Below, in pieces: positions 46,066 to 56,859 of a DNA stretch of 64,000 bases. The notes beneath the pieces are model-generated. The model was not told the DNA's origin and searched no databases. It was given only the letters and a program-made list of their open reading frames with translations. Both the position numbers and the translations under genes were made by a program. How positions within the stretch are numbered: position 1 is the stretch's first letter; every line of letters starts with the position of its first letter. This DNA comes from Caprella mutica (lineage: Eukaryota > Arthropoda > Malacostraca > Amphipoda > Caprellidae): positions 144,364 to 208,363 of the forward strand of contig CANNZV010002291.1 in NCBI GenBank assembly GCA_947561585.1, given 5' to 3'.

Positions 46066-46380
46066 TTCTTTGACGTCTATAAATTGTCTCGAATCAGTCC
46101 ACTTAAAGCTAATGAAAGAGAAAGATTCGGTCTTCACTTCGTGTCATTTTTCAAGGAATTCGGCTAGTCCAGGTTTAAGACCGATCCATTTATTGACTGG
46201 GTTTCAGAGGATTCGGATAATCATCCTTTCAATCCCTATTCGAACGCTCCAAAACAACATCGATAACTTTGAGTTTCAATTACACTTTCGAATTTTTATC
46301 AACGTTCAATTGTCACATGGCTTTGAAAGCTACGCCATTCGACCATTTGAATTACTGTGCTAGCAATGTCCAAATGGCTA
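46066..46380 (+). pseudogene. Possible C-terminal exon of an MTPAP-like protein, broken
   Basis: After a strong acceptor (gactttttttccag, ending 46065) the frame reads FFDVYKLSRISPLKANERE, then FVSFFKEFG and a TAG stop at 46165-46167. The pattern LSRI.P...NE ... FF..FG matches my memory of the region after the catalytic core in mitochondrial poly(A) polymerase. Past the stop, another frame carries SLFERSKTTSITLSF and FNCHMALKATP, which could be the next conserved stretch shifted by indels. The stop and frame change suggest decay. It is on the same strand as, and downstream of, the candidate exon at 38126-38365, but the catalytic exons are missing between them. The 105-codon frame at 46046-46363 is a different frame. 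Confidence 0.35.
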
Positions 46381-46384
46381 AGTA

Positions 46385-46889
46385 GTATTGAATTCATTTT
46401 GGAATATAGGTTGAAGACTTTATTAAATCAATTTCACATAAATATTGAAGCAATAAACGGTTAAATGCTTCGGTAGACGAATTGTAATAAAATAATTGTT
46501 CAATTAAATATATTTATTCAAGAAAAAAACAGTAGTGATAGTCGCATATGCCTAACTGTAAAATATCAGTACACGCTTTTATAAATAAATTCAATATTCA
46601 AACTCCATGAAATTCAGGTTGCTGAATTATGATACTAAATGTATTATTAATATTTGTATATATATTATTCATCATCATAAAATCCAATGGTTTTTCCATC
46701 TATACAAATTGAATTCATTTTATCTATTCAAATATTGGTGCTTTATATTCCAAGTTGAATAAACACCATAGATATTGACTGCAATACTAAAACATTTAAA
46801 TATTCCCGTGTTTATTTTAATATCCACAACTAAAAGGAAAGAATTGAATCTATGTGATTTTTCTCTTTCCTTTGATGATAGGTAACAGT
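46385..46889. other. AT-rich stretch, no gene seen
   Basis: No supported feature. Confidence 0.4.
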
Positions 46890-46912
46890 NNNNNNNNNNN
46901 NNNNNNNNNNNN
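46890..46912. other. Assembly gap (23 N)
   Basis: Run of N directly before a long inverted repeat, a structure that often breaks assemblies. Confidence 0.99.
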
Positions 46913-46940
46913 AGGATTGGGAATATAAATTACTAAAGCC

Positions 46941-47600
46941 GAGTTTCTTTCAAGTTTCATTATATTTGTTGAACCATTTTCCATTCACAGTTAAATTTTC
47001 ATAAATTTTCCATCCATATTTTTTAATAACAACGACTTAATTGATTGGTGGTGCAAATGGTCAGAAAACAGACAATGAAATAAGTGCAAATACTGAAGAT
47101 ATTTTATTAGACAAAATCCCCATTTTAATACAAACAGATTTATTTGTAGGTTCTAAGAATATCCATATAATTATTCCTTTAATAAAATATTGACAATCGG
47201 GAGAAAAGTGTTCAAGTACAAAAATGATGACACAAGTTCAAATTTTAACCAAAGTCGTTCAGGTCGCAAGAAGACAATACGATCTGAAGACAAAATCAAA
47301 TTTGTTCAGCAAATTTAAATTTGAGCCTCCCTTTTTGTACTATTCTACAGATTGTCAATACTTTATAAAAGGAATAGTTATATGAATTTTCTTAAAACCT
47401 GAAAATAAATCTATTTTTATTAATGAGGATTTTGTCTAATGAAGATATTTAAAATGCTTGAACATATTTCATTTTCCGTTTTCTGAACATTTTCACCACC
47501 AATCAATTAACTTGCTGTTACATTAACAAAAATGATGTAAACTTATAAAAAAAACTGAGTTAAATGGGATCAACAAACAAAATGAAACTTGAAAGAGAAC
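46941..47600. mobile_element. Foldback MITE with ~280-bp arms (660 bp)
   Basis: The left arm starts gagtttctttcaagtttcat (46941) and the right arm ends atgaaacttgaaagagaact. Inner matches include ttaattgattggtggt with its inverse near 47500, and attagacaaaatcc.cat near 47110 with its inverse near 47430. The loop is about 100 bp. A related single arm is at 38480-38770. Confidence 0.85.
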
Positions 47601-47604
47601 TGTT

Positions 47605-48060
47605 CTTTCAGTAGTTTTTGAAGTATGCTAATTTAAAATTGGGTACACTTTTTGTGGTTTATCCTGTATAATGGTAACATATAAATACAGACAAATAACA
47701 TTAAATTCTTTCCTTGTATACAATAAATAATGGTAAGCCGCAATCATCGACAATTACAATTAAGAATTATTTCTTAGAATCTAACAACATCACGTTGTTT
47801 CAATCTCAGTATAATTAAATCGTTTAGCGCCGTCTAACATGCCTCAGCTAATTAATTTGCTATGTCCAATCACAGACGACAAGAAGCCTCTAACTCAGTA
47901 ACTGAAATCAATCAAAGCAGTTCTGTTACATCTCAGACCGTCGTTTCTGCGAAATTGGAATTGGCTGAAACACTGAATTGAGAAACAGTCATTTTGTCCT
48001 TTGAAGTTTATAGGTCGTTGAACTGAGATATTATTATGGAAAGAATGAAGTTTTGATTGG
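47605..48060. other. No gene seen
   Basis: Moderately AT-rich with no exon, repeat or RNA that I can support. Confidence 0.4.
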
Positions 48061-48064
48061 AATG

Positions 48065-48205
48065 AACACCGTAAGAGTTCATTCCTAATGGAATACTATT
48101 TGTATTGAATGTAAATAGATATCGTATGAATATTCTTCACATGGAGTTCATTCCTAGTTGTATTTTATTTGTATTGACTGTAAGTAGATATTGTATGAAT
48201 TTTCC
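48065..48205. repeat. 71-bp satellite, two units
   Basis: Two units with 'ccgtaagagttcattcctaa' and 'gtattga.tgtaaatagata', + orientation, matching 29285-29825. Confidence 0.9.
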
Positions 48206-48318
48206 GACCAACAAAAGATAACGGACCAGAAATGAACCAAGTATAAAGATAACTGACCAGAAATGAACCAAAAAAATGACGGATCAGTAAAGAACCATGT
48301 CAATTTAACGGACCAGAG
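48206..48318. repeat. ~30-bp repeat (aacggaccagaaatgaacca)
   Basis: Four units of 'aacggaccagaaatgaacca' of uneven length, directly joined to the satellite. Confidence 0.75.
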
Positions 48319-48334
48319 AATTGAAGGGCCACAA

Positions 48335-48500
48335 GCCAAAGTCTCTTAACCGCAAAAATCGGGTTGCTCAAGGTAAAGTCTCTTAAGCGCTTAGCACCAG
48401 TGAAAACGGTTACAATCTTGATGTGCTAAGCGCTTAACACTCACTTAAAACGGTTGAAGTTAGCGGCAAACAAGAGTCTCTTAACCGCACCTCATTGCAT
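48335..48500. repeat. gtctcttaa repeats with 15-bp hairpin
   Basis: 'gtctcttaa(c/g)cgc' occurs three times (48341, 48378, 48476) and 'aaaacggtt' twice. ttaagcgcttagcac (48383-48397) and its exact inverse (48423-48437) form a 15-bp stem with a 25-base loop. Probably the end of a DNA element, but no partner end was seen. Confidence 0.6.
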
Positions 48501-48504
48501 AGAA

Positions 48505-49335
48505 AACGAAGCGCAGGCATAGAAAACGAAGTATATATATAGCTAATTATTGCAATGTTATTTATGGGAGTGTATATATACAATAATTATGGATAATGAA
48601 TTGTAATAACTATTCATGTAATAAAAAAGTATAGGTTTAGTCCGGAAAGAATGATTCATTCGATGAAAAGTACGTAAATTGAATCAGGAATATCAATAAA
48701 CCATTAGGTATAAAAAATAACATTTTTATTAATTTTAAAACTACCTATGTATTTATTAATAAACTCATTCAGTTCCTTGAAATATATTTGGAGTAGATAC
48801 AGCTTATGCTGTGAATCTGAATATAGTATAAAACACTTAGCCGAACTATTTCTCAAACAATTAAATCTGTTTGAAGATACTGGAATCTACAAACAGTTTT
48901 TATAAAGGGTTTGAAACTGTATACCAATCATTACGCTTAGCTTTTGTTTCTCAACCCTTTATTACCGACTAATTCGGCACGAATTTCAAGACCATTCTAT
49001 TGTGCTTTAGATCTGTTACACTGTAGAGATTTGAAATTAGAAATAGGTACCTATACCTAGTTTAAATTGTAAATCTAGGTCCAAAAACTCATTATTAACA
49101 TTGAGAATCCGCTCGAAATATGTTTGTATAACAAAACCTCTTCATCAGGTAAGTCGTCACTCGTCTCTTGATATTTTGAGTTTGAAAATGTACCTGGGCA
49201 GGGCTAAGCCAATCTACTACCTAATTAGGTAGCAAGATTGGTAGTTTAATTTGTTTTATATCCTGAAGTACCACTTAGCTATGGCTTATAAGCTAAAATT
49301 ACAAAATAGTAGGAAGGTATATAGGTAGCTATTAC
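48505..49335. other. No gene seen
   Basis: AT-rich with no supported feature. Confidence 0.4.
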
Positions 49336-49345
49336 CTAGGTATGT

Positions 49346-50790
49346 CATGTTTCAGAGGCTGGAAAATTGTAGGTACCTAAGCCAATTTTAGAGCCAAAAA
49401 ATTTCACAAAAATTCCGAGCTAAGCCAATTTAGCTTATTTTGTAGATTTCAAGCCAAAATTAACATAGAAACATATGAAATAATTTAAAATTGTATGCCA
49501 ATTAGGTACCTAGGTATACCTACTTATCTGAGTAGGTATTGACCTTTTGAAATCTAAGACAATTATATAGTTGGCTTTAACTGACATACCTACCTACTCT
49601 AAAACATGGCTAGTATGTACTATGTAGGTTACCTGCCTCTCTGAGCTCTCTAGACAGACTAGACTCTAGTTAAGTTGAGAGATACTAGTTCAGTAGGACC
49701 CAGTTACCAGTCTGTTACCATGTTTCAGAGGCTGGAAAATTGTAAGCCAATTTTTGAGCGAAAATTTAATAAAAAATATGAACCAAGCCAATTAGGCTCA
49801 TTTTTTGAAGATTTCAAGCCAAAATTAACATGGAAACAAAGGAATTAATTCAAAATTTAAAGCCAATTAGACATATCTGAGATTTGACCATTTCAAATAT
49901 AAGCTAATTAATTGGCTTTAACTGACATGCTCTTATACATGGAGTCTGTATTTCATGGTAAATTCTTCTGACATGTCGGTGGAAGTTTTCTAGCAAAGTT
50001 GGTGGATTTTTAGCTATTTATATTTTATTCCTATATTATCATTAATTTTCGGTGGAAAAATGGGTAAAATCACTAAAATGTTGGTGGATCAGCCAAATTA
50101 CTGGAAATTTTAAAATTTATGGTGGATTTTTTCAGCTTTTTCAAAAAGTCAGTGGAATTTTGTGGACCACATACAGACTAGCCGGGCCAGTTAATAAACT
50201 TTTATATAAACCCCAGTCCCAGGTACTAACTACCTTGTGGCTCACTGACTAGTAGTCTAGTACCTATTAAAACTTATGTCTATCCATGATAATATTTCAA
50301 AAGATAAAAATCAGATACCTATTCCTAATTGGCTTAAAATTATGAATTAATTCCTATGTTCCAACTTCCAATGTTAATTTTTGGCTTGAAATCTTCAAAA
50401 AAAGATAAATGAGCCAAATTGGCTTACAATTTACCAGCCTCTGAAATATGGATGATTTGGATGTCCATTCTTGCTATTTTATTTGTGGGTTAATGACAAT
50501 TATTTTGAGCAAATTAAGAACTTCAGGCCTTCATTGCAAATGTAGAGATCAATCTGTATTTGGTGCACAAAATTCCACTGACTTTTTCTAAAAGTTGAAA
50601 AAATACACCCAACAATTTCCAAAAATTTGGCTGATTTTCTACTAAAAAGTGAAAATTAATGGTTACATAGTTAGGAATAAAGAGCAGCAAGAGCTAGAAA
50701 TCCACCAACTTAGCTAGAATTTTATTTTCAAAGAGGGCAAAATTCCACCGACATGTCGGTGGAATTTACCATAAAATGCAGTCTGGTTCA
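49346..50790. mobile_element. Cluster of inverted copies of the ggtggaatt / gccaatt element family
   Basis: tgtttcagaggctggaaaat begins two direct copies (49348, 49720), and its inverse closes at about 50450. A second arm pair lies at 49930-50175 and, inverted, 50560-50785 (catgtcggtggaa, aatccaccaact, cagtggaattttgtg and inverses). Thus two long inverted repeats overlap, as expected for nested or fused foldback copies. Related sequence occurs at 3190-4410 and 51870-52750. No transposase is visible; the 66-codon frame at 50052-50252 belongs to the repeat. Confidence 0.65.
50740..50767. repeat. Perfect 28-bp palindrome
   Basis: Centred on ccaccgacatgtcggtgg and extended by aaatt/aattt on either side. 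It lies at the inner end of the 50560-50785 arm; diverged versions are at 49965-49985 and 4285-4330. Confidence 0.9.
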
Positions 50791-51860
50791 GGCAGTAGAG
50801 ACATTTCTCCTAGTTATTCTTGCCTCTGTGTAGTACCGTAGTCCTACAATTAGTACGATCATACAATGTTTTTTAGGATAGAATTTATGACAATTTGAGC
50901 CTAGCTCAGGCTAGCTTAAGACCATAGTAAAATAGTATATCTCTTCGTTTAATAAACTCTCCATTTGTCTCTCCATTTCTCTTCAAAAATCACCAAATTT
51001 CTCTCCAAAATGACCAAATTATCATAAAATCTCCCCCAAAATAACATTTTAAATGTAGTGTAGCATAAGAGAAAATTAGATATTTCTCTCCATTTGCAAT
51101 TGAAGGGCTCAAAATATCTAAGTCTGGCACAAACTCGCCATTAAAATGGCGAGTTTGCCTCAGTTTGGACATGCTTTATTACCTGGAGGCTGGAGTCTTA
51201 AATCTTGAAGGGACAAGTAGGTAGAGAGTTTATGAGAATTACTATTTTACCTGGAGCGGCAGTTAGTGGAGTAGGTAGGACCTAGTATGAGTGTATGAGT
51301 AACCAGTCTGTAAAGTGTGGTAAATCTGTCTCAAAGATTTTCAAATCTGTCTCCAAAATGACCAGACTTTTGCAAAATGTCTCCAATAAAAACACAAATA
51401 CATGTAAACATTGGAATTGATTAGGAAAATTAATTATTTTCCCTCAAAATTTGTCTCCAAAGGTCTTCGGGGATATGAATGCGCTTTGCAGACTGGATGA
51501 CTCAGGATGAGTTGTATCCAATTATCTGTTTCTTGTTTCATTATTAAATATTCATAGTGTAGCTAAATTATATAGGTAGGTTTCTAGGCACTATCTGTAA
51601 TTTTGTAAGAACAACTTGGTATTATAAATTTAATTTATGTACCTAATACAGCTAATATCAATATCTAAGCAGAGTTAAAGCTGTTATTTATAACTCAAAA
51701 ATTTCAGATATCCTAGCCCATTCTGCATAATGTAGCTTCTTTCAGTGACTTCAGGGTCTCCTGACTTTCAGATATTTTAATTTGATGTGAAGTTGAGCTC
51801 ATGCTATTAAGCTCAGCTTATCAGCAGATTCCCAGTCAGTTAGCAGAAAATGGGACATTT
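50791..51860. other. No gene; short inverted and direct repeats
   Basis: 50960-51170 and 51310-51470 share 'tctccaaaatgacca.a' and related words (about 35-bp diverged repeats). 'aactcgccattaaaatggcg' at 51130 is an inverted repeat. No coding support. Confidence 0.4.
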
Positions 51861-51869
51861 TTAAGATTT

Positions 51870-52750
51870 TCTGAAATTCTGTGTGAACAATCTCTAATTT
51901 TCTACTATATTTACATGTAGTTTACTGAGAACAGAAGCCTAAATAGAGGATTTATTTTTGAACACTTTATAGTTCTCTAATGGCCTGTCTTGGCAGATTC
52001 CCAGACTGTACGAACTGGTAAGCTGTTCTCCAAGAAATCTTTACCTCTTATTTTGCTATTTGTTCTCGGCTTAATAATGTAAAATAGTAAAAATACATGT
52101 AGATAAATATAATTAGTATAGGGGGATATGATTATTAATTCATATTAAGGATTGTTGTCACAGGAAATGTTGAGAATGTCCTATATTTTGCAGACTGAGA
52201 TGTGGGCAGAATCTATCAACTTGTTACCATAATATCTTGGTCTTTTCTCCAGCCTTTGAAGAATAGTTAAGACTGATGGGCATTAGCTAAAATTGATTAC
52301 TTACTACATAGACCAAGGGTATGATAGCATGGGAATTTTTTAACATTTTCTGTACTTACAATGGTTAATTTTCTTATATTTACATGTGTTTTACAATTTA
52401 CTGAGAACAGAAAGCAAACTAGAGGATTTCTTGAACACTTTACCAGTTCTTGCAGTGTAGCCAAAGGATACTAGTTATTATTTACTTTAAGTTTTAACCT
52501 AGCTACTTACCTAGTCACTTCTTTGTTTCTTTCACATTTAAATATAGTTTTTCCCCTTTGGAAATAATATTCCAGCAACGTCGGTGGATTTCTAGCTATT
52601 AATTCTCATGCTTATTATTAATGCTTATGTTTATCATTAATTAATGTTTACTATTAATTAAATTGGAAATAAGCTATTGGATTTTTTTTAGCTTTTTGAA
52701 AATGCAAGTGGGTTCTTGTGAACCAATTACGTACTGGGTTATGTTCAAAA
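51870..52750. mobile_element. Two more copies of the tttactgagaacagaa element family
   Basis: tttactgagaacagaa with 'gaggattt' and 'gaacacttta' recurs at 51917 and 52400, as at 4138. The copy ending near 52740 has the full order: cctttggaaataatattcc, gtcggtggatttctagctat, and agctttttgaaaatgcaagt. Confidence 0.6.
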
Positions 52751-53782
52751 GTTTGTTGTTATATTGATAATTCAACATTTAATTTCAAATATTTATTTGT
52801 GCTAAAATTTGAACTAATTCTTCTAAGCAAATATTGCTATAAATAATAGTCTGAAAACCACTATCAAAAATTATTTAGGCCAACAAATTAATTTTACAAA
52901 CTAAATACTCTTTATTATGAAGTTTCCATTAATTTAATTTTATTAAAATATTAAGCTTAGAGTAGCTACACCCTAAAATAAAAATACTTAAGTACAAAAA
53001 ATAAAACCAACCTAATTGGGAGAATTAACACTCCAAACTATTGATTATTGACATTATGAAGTATGTCTGAATCTGTTATTTGTATGTATTAGGTAAATTA
53101 TTATTTTAATTGTAAAATCTAGATTACAGTGATTAGTTTAATAATGATATTCTTTGTTAAGTAGAACATACCTAAGTAGTATGTTGTTGAAGTATTGGCT
53201 ACTAGAAAATAATCTATGGTGCTGTTTGTCAGTGTCTTGCAAAAAGTTCTAAATACAATAAAATTTGGCTGGTAATAGCTACCAGCCAATAGTGCTCACA
53301 CCACTGCATAACAGCTTACTTAGGCAAATAGGCAGTATTTGCTCCACAGATGGAAATATTTAAATTGGGAATGGAGTGTTGAGGCCCACTTTTGAAAATT
53401 AGGACTTTACTGTTGAATTGATTACCTAACTCCGAAGTTTTGCAGATTTCAAATATTAAGATTGAATTGATGCAAATTTTAAAAAACGAAGTATTTATCC
53501 TCCAAAATTCATTTGTTGGTCAGCAGAATTTTTCAAAGTGGGGTCATGGCTTGTAACTTGTAGCCAAAATCTTGATGAGTAATGAGTAAAATTTGAAAAT
53601 GGGTTTCTTTCGTGCCACCCAGTATATTACAGATTTTTTAAAATAATTTTTTATTTTGGTGTATCAAATATTGATGAGATATTACATAGCATACTTTATA
53701 AGTTTGGGTGAGATAAGAATGATGAGTTTAGGTATCTTAACATGCTTACAGTAAAACCTATATTGTTAGTTAAATAGCCAAT

Positions 53783-54055
53783 TTAATTTGGATAGAACTG
53801 GAGTACCAAACTTCGATCCATATTACTAATTGAAGTATAATTGTGAGCAAAATGCTTAATAAGTCCAGTATTTTCATTTTCAAAAATATATATATTTGAA
53901 ATTGCTAAAGAATTTCTCTCCATTCTAACATTGAAATGAATTTGAAAATCCTCAGCTAAAGAGTTAATTTGTAGATTCATATACATAATAACAGTCTTAC
54001 CTATTGAGAGCATCAAAGCAAGTAAAGTAGCTACTTTTAATTCCAATTTAATCAT
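53783..54055 (-). CDS. Hypothetical 90-residue protein with possible signal peptide
   Basis: The frame starts MIKLELKVATLLALMLSIG, which looks like a short secretion signal, and continues without low complexity, with two possible N-glycosylation sites (NYTS, and an N near the end is not followed by the motif, so only the first is firm). It ends LVLQFYPN. It lies outside all arrays I found. No family is recognised and no promoter or splice evidence supports it; in DNA this AT-rich a 270-bp frame can arise by chance. Confidence 0.25.
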   Translation of the reverse strand: MIKLELKVATLLALMLSIGKTVIMYMNLQINSLAEDFQIHFNVRMERNSLAISNIYIFENENTGLIKHFAHNYTSISNMDRSLVLQFYPN

Positions 54056-54883
54056 TTTTCACTAAATCCTAGCATCGACTAGGGTATTCTACTATTCCAT
54101 CTCACTTTCCTGCAAACATTGATCTAACATAAGAACCAATTCAGGAAGAAGCTCCATACTTATACCATCCTAAGATATCATTTCGATAATGATGTGTACC
54201 TATTTTCAATCTTGTATCTCTGATGGTTAATCATTTAACAGCATACATTTACTAAGAATTAGGGTAATTGCATCGCACTTGTGGGGTAAATAATCGCAGT
54301 GATATTATTCCGACGCTAAATTTAATAAGTTATTGTCTATAAATGTGTGATTGGTTTATCTGTCTAAAGATAGTGATTTCATTCAAACTTGCAAATATTT
54401 TGCATTGGCTACTGTTATCAAAAAAAGTTGTTCTTAAATTTCAACTATGAATTAAAATATTTGGAAAATGAAATAGAAAATATGACTACTAAACAATTAT
54501 TTAGCTTATATTCATAAACTTGAAACTCCTTTTTTGTTTTTTGGTTATGGCGGCAATGGGCCATAATGATACGATTTTTAGTGTAGCTACTTATTGGTAG
54601 TCAAGTTATTGGTATAAAAATATTCTGAAAAGCTACTCATTTTTGGCTTAAGAATAGGACAGTTGATAATAAAGGTCAACTTAGAGAACAAAAACTTTGA
54701 AACCATTTAAAGAAGGAATCTTATGATTATGCAACCTGTTGAAAATATTTTAAATTTCATGTATTGATAATTAAATACAGTAGCTATAATTTATCAATAT
54801 GCTGTGTGTTGTGTGTCATAAACAGTTAAATTTTCTGATCAGTAATATGATTAACAAAATTTCTAAACAATTGTTCCTTTCAG

Positions 54884-54964
54884 ATAAATCTATCAAGACT
54901 TGGGAAAGGACATCTCCTGATACTTCACCCTTGGATAACTTGTAGTGTCATCTTGATTTGCTAT
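54884..54964 (+). CDS. Possible 27-codon exon with hydrophobic helix
   Basis: An excellent acceptor (attgttcctttcag) and an excellent donor (ctat|gtgagt) bound 81 bp, in phase 0. The reading is INLSRLGKGHLLILHP then WITCSVILICY, possibly the start of a membrane helix. Small exons in AT-rich introns do occur, but both splice sites may be chance. No neighbouring exon or family was identified. Confidence 0.3.
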
Positions 54965-55873
54965 GTGAGTAGACTTTTCACTGTATATATATGTTGAAGG
55001 TAGCTATAGATAATTAAAGTACCATAACTACATAATAATGTGTCTGAAGTTGGCTAATTGATATTAATAATGATTTTTCTCCTAAAAATGTTCAAAAATT
55101 GAATATTTTGAATCATTTTTTTTTAATCTCTTTGAATGAAAATTTTGTGTTTAATATTTGTCAAATGATTGCAGCTAAGTTATCTCACAAATAAATTATG
55201 AACATTTTTTTGTAAATCGAGTCAAATCTAATTATCTAACCAATGTCATAAAATGTTATTCTATTGCCAAAGTAGTTCTATTTTGTCATTACAATTAATC
55301 TAAATATAGCAAAGAAAGTACTTAATTATCTTGATAAAAGTGAAGATGGAAAACAATATCTAGCTACTGGGAAATGTGTAGCGAGTTTAAAATCGGTAGC
55401 TAATTTGATGCGAAAATTAATATTCAGTATAAAGTACAATCCTCTTTTCATCCAAATAATCTAAAAAATATAACATTTTCATTTGAACAACTGATCTGTT
55501 TTTTTTTTTTAATTTTTATTATGCACAACAGCTTGCTGTTCTAAAGTAAACAGTTTAGTGATGGGAAAGAATAAATAAATATAGAAGTAGACTATTATGA
55601 ACTCTAGCATTTAGCTTATGCTTATCACAATATACTTAGTTGAATATAGCTAGTTAAAAATGTATTTGCATTTACTGTAAATAGAAAAATATTTACATTC
55701 AAGCACAGGAAGGTGACTACAAAACCAAGAGCCTTTTGTAGCTTTTTACTCAATACTCACCCTATCTATCTTGAAATGATTTTTATATAACAGAGCAGAA
55801 CAAATCTATTTTAAAGATTGTATTAGAATTATATCACAAACTTAATCAGAGAATTGAAGAGTAACTTTGATTA

Positions 55874-56142
55874 GTGATCTACGCGAGAGTTGTATAGTGC
55901 TCTACGCGCGTAGATCCCTCAATAATTATGTAGAATAACACCAAATGTAAAGTGCTCTACGCGTGTAGATTACTATAAAAACGGGAAATTGTGACATGCA
56001 AAGTGATCTACGCGCGTAGATCACAGGTGTTGCAAGTGAGTAAAGTGAAGAGTGATCTACGTGCGCCAGTGTTATGCGTAGATCATTATTCACTGTATGT
56101 GCTACACCGTGTGAAGAGTGCTCTACGCAAGTTATGTTACGC
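55874..56142. repeat. Array of CpG-rich palindromes (gatctacgcgcgtagatc)
   Basis: Six copies begin at about 55874, 55897, 55952, 56003, 56052 and 56118. The fourth (56003-56024) is a perfect 22-bp palindrome centred on ctacgcgcgtag. The second and third differ by one or two bases. The fifth and sixth have about 15 extra bases between the arms. Each copy is preceded by (a)agtg. Sequences between copies are about 27-37 bp and share little with one another. The frame at 55991-56173 is incidental. The nature of the element is unknown. Confidence 0.85.
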
Positions 56143-56515
56143 GGCCCCTGATTGGTTGAAATTCATTTTCTAAAAATATTGCTCATTTATTGAAAACTAT
56201 TTCAATGGTGGACTGTGATAGAGGTAACTATAAAAAAATCAAATGTAATAGTTATTGTCAAAATAAATATAAAGTTTATAATGTAAATTTTATGTACGGA
56301 GAATTATCATTTTTCTTTCAATTATTATTATATTTACAAATATTTAGTGATAACATGCTTCATAAATATTTATTATTGAAATAATAACCTTGTCAGCTTC
56401 TACAATATTAATCTCACAGGAGAATATTTGGAGGGTTGAGAGGTAACTGTGCTTCTAAACAATATTGTCCATACGATGAAAGATAAAGTCGGGAAAGAAC
56501 GAACCCAACTATACC
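56143..56515. other. No gene seen
   Basis: The 64-codon frame at 56190-56384 has no supporting feature. Confidence 0.4.
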
Positions 56516-56524
56516 TTTTACAGG

Positions 56525-56685
56525 TCTAGTTGATCCAAATGAAATAATATTTGATCCAAGAGAATATCAATTTTATCAAAGTGAATTTGACTTTGCACCA
56601 TGTGAAATTGAATTTGATCTTTATGCAATTGAATTTGATCCATGAGAAATAATACTTGATCCAAGTGAAATTATTGAATATTTTA
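56525..56685. repeat. ~23-bp repeat (gaatttgatccatgagaaat)
   Basis: Seven diverged units of 'tttgatccaagtgaaattga'. Confidence 0.7.
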
Positions 56686-56859
56686 TCATTCCGATACTTC
56701 ACATTTTGTGTCTTTGTCTGTTGGTTGGTTGCAAGAAAAATGTCACGCTTTTAACATTTAATATATAATAAAAATATTTGTATAACTTATGTGAGATTAT
56801 GATCGGCACATCATAATTTCTCATTGACTCCTTAACATTTCATTGTTATCATAATCTTT

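Noticed and set aside
55874..56142. CRISPR array
   Set aside because: Repeats are imperfect and unevenly spaced (23-66 bp), there are no cas genes, and everything else in the window is eukaryotic.
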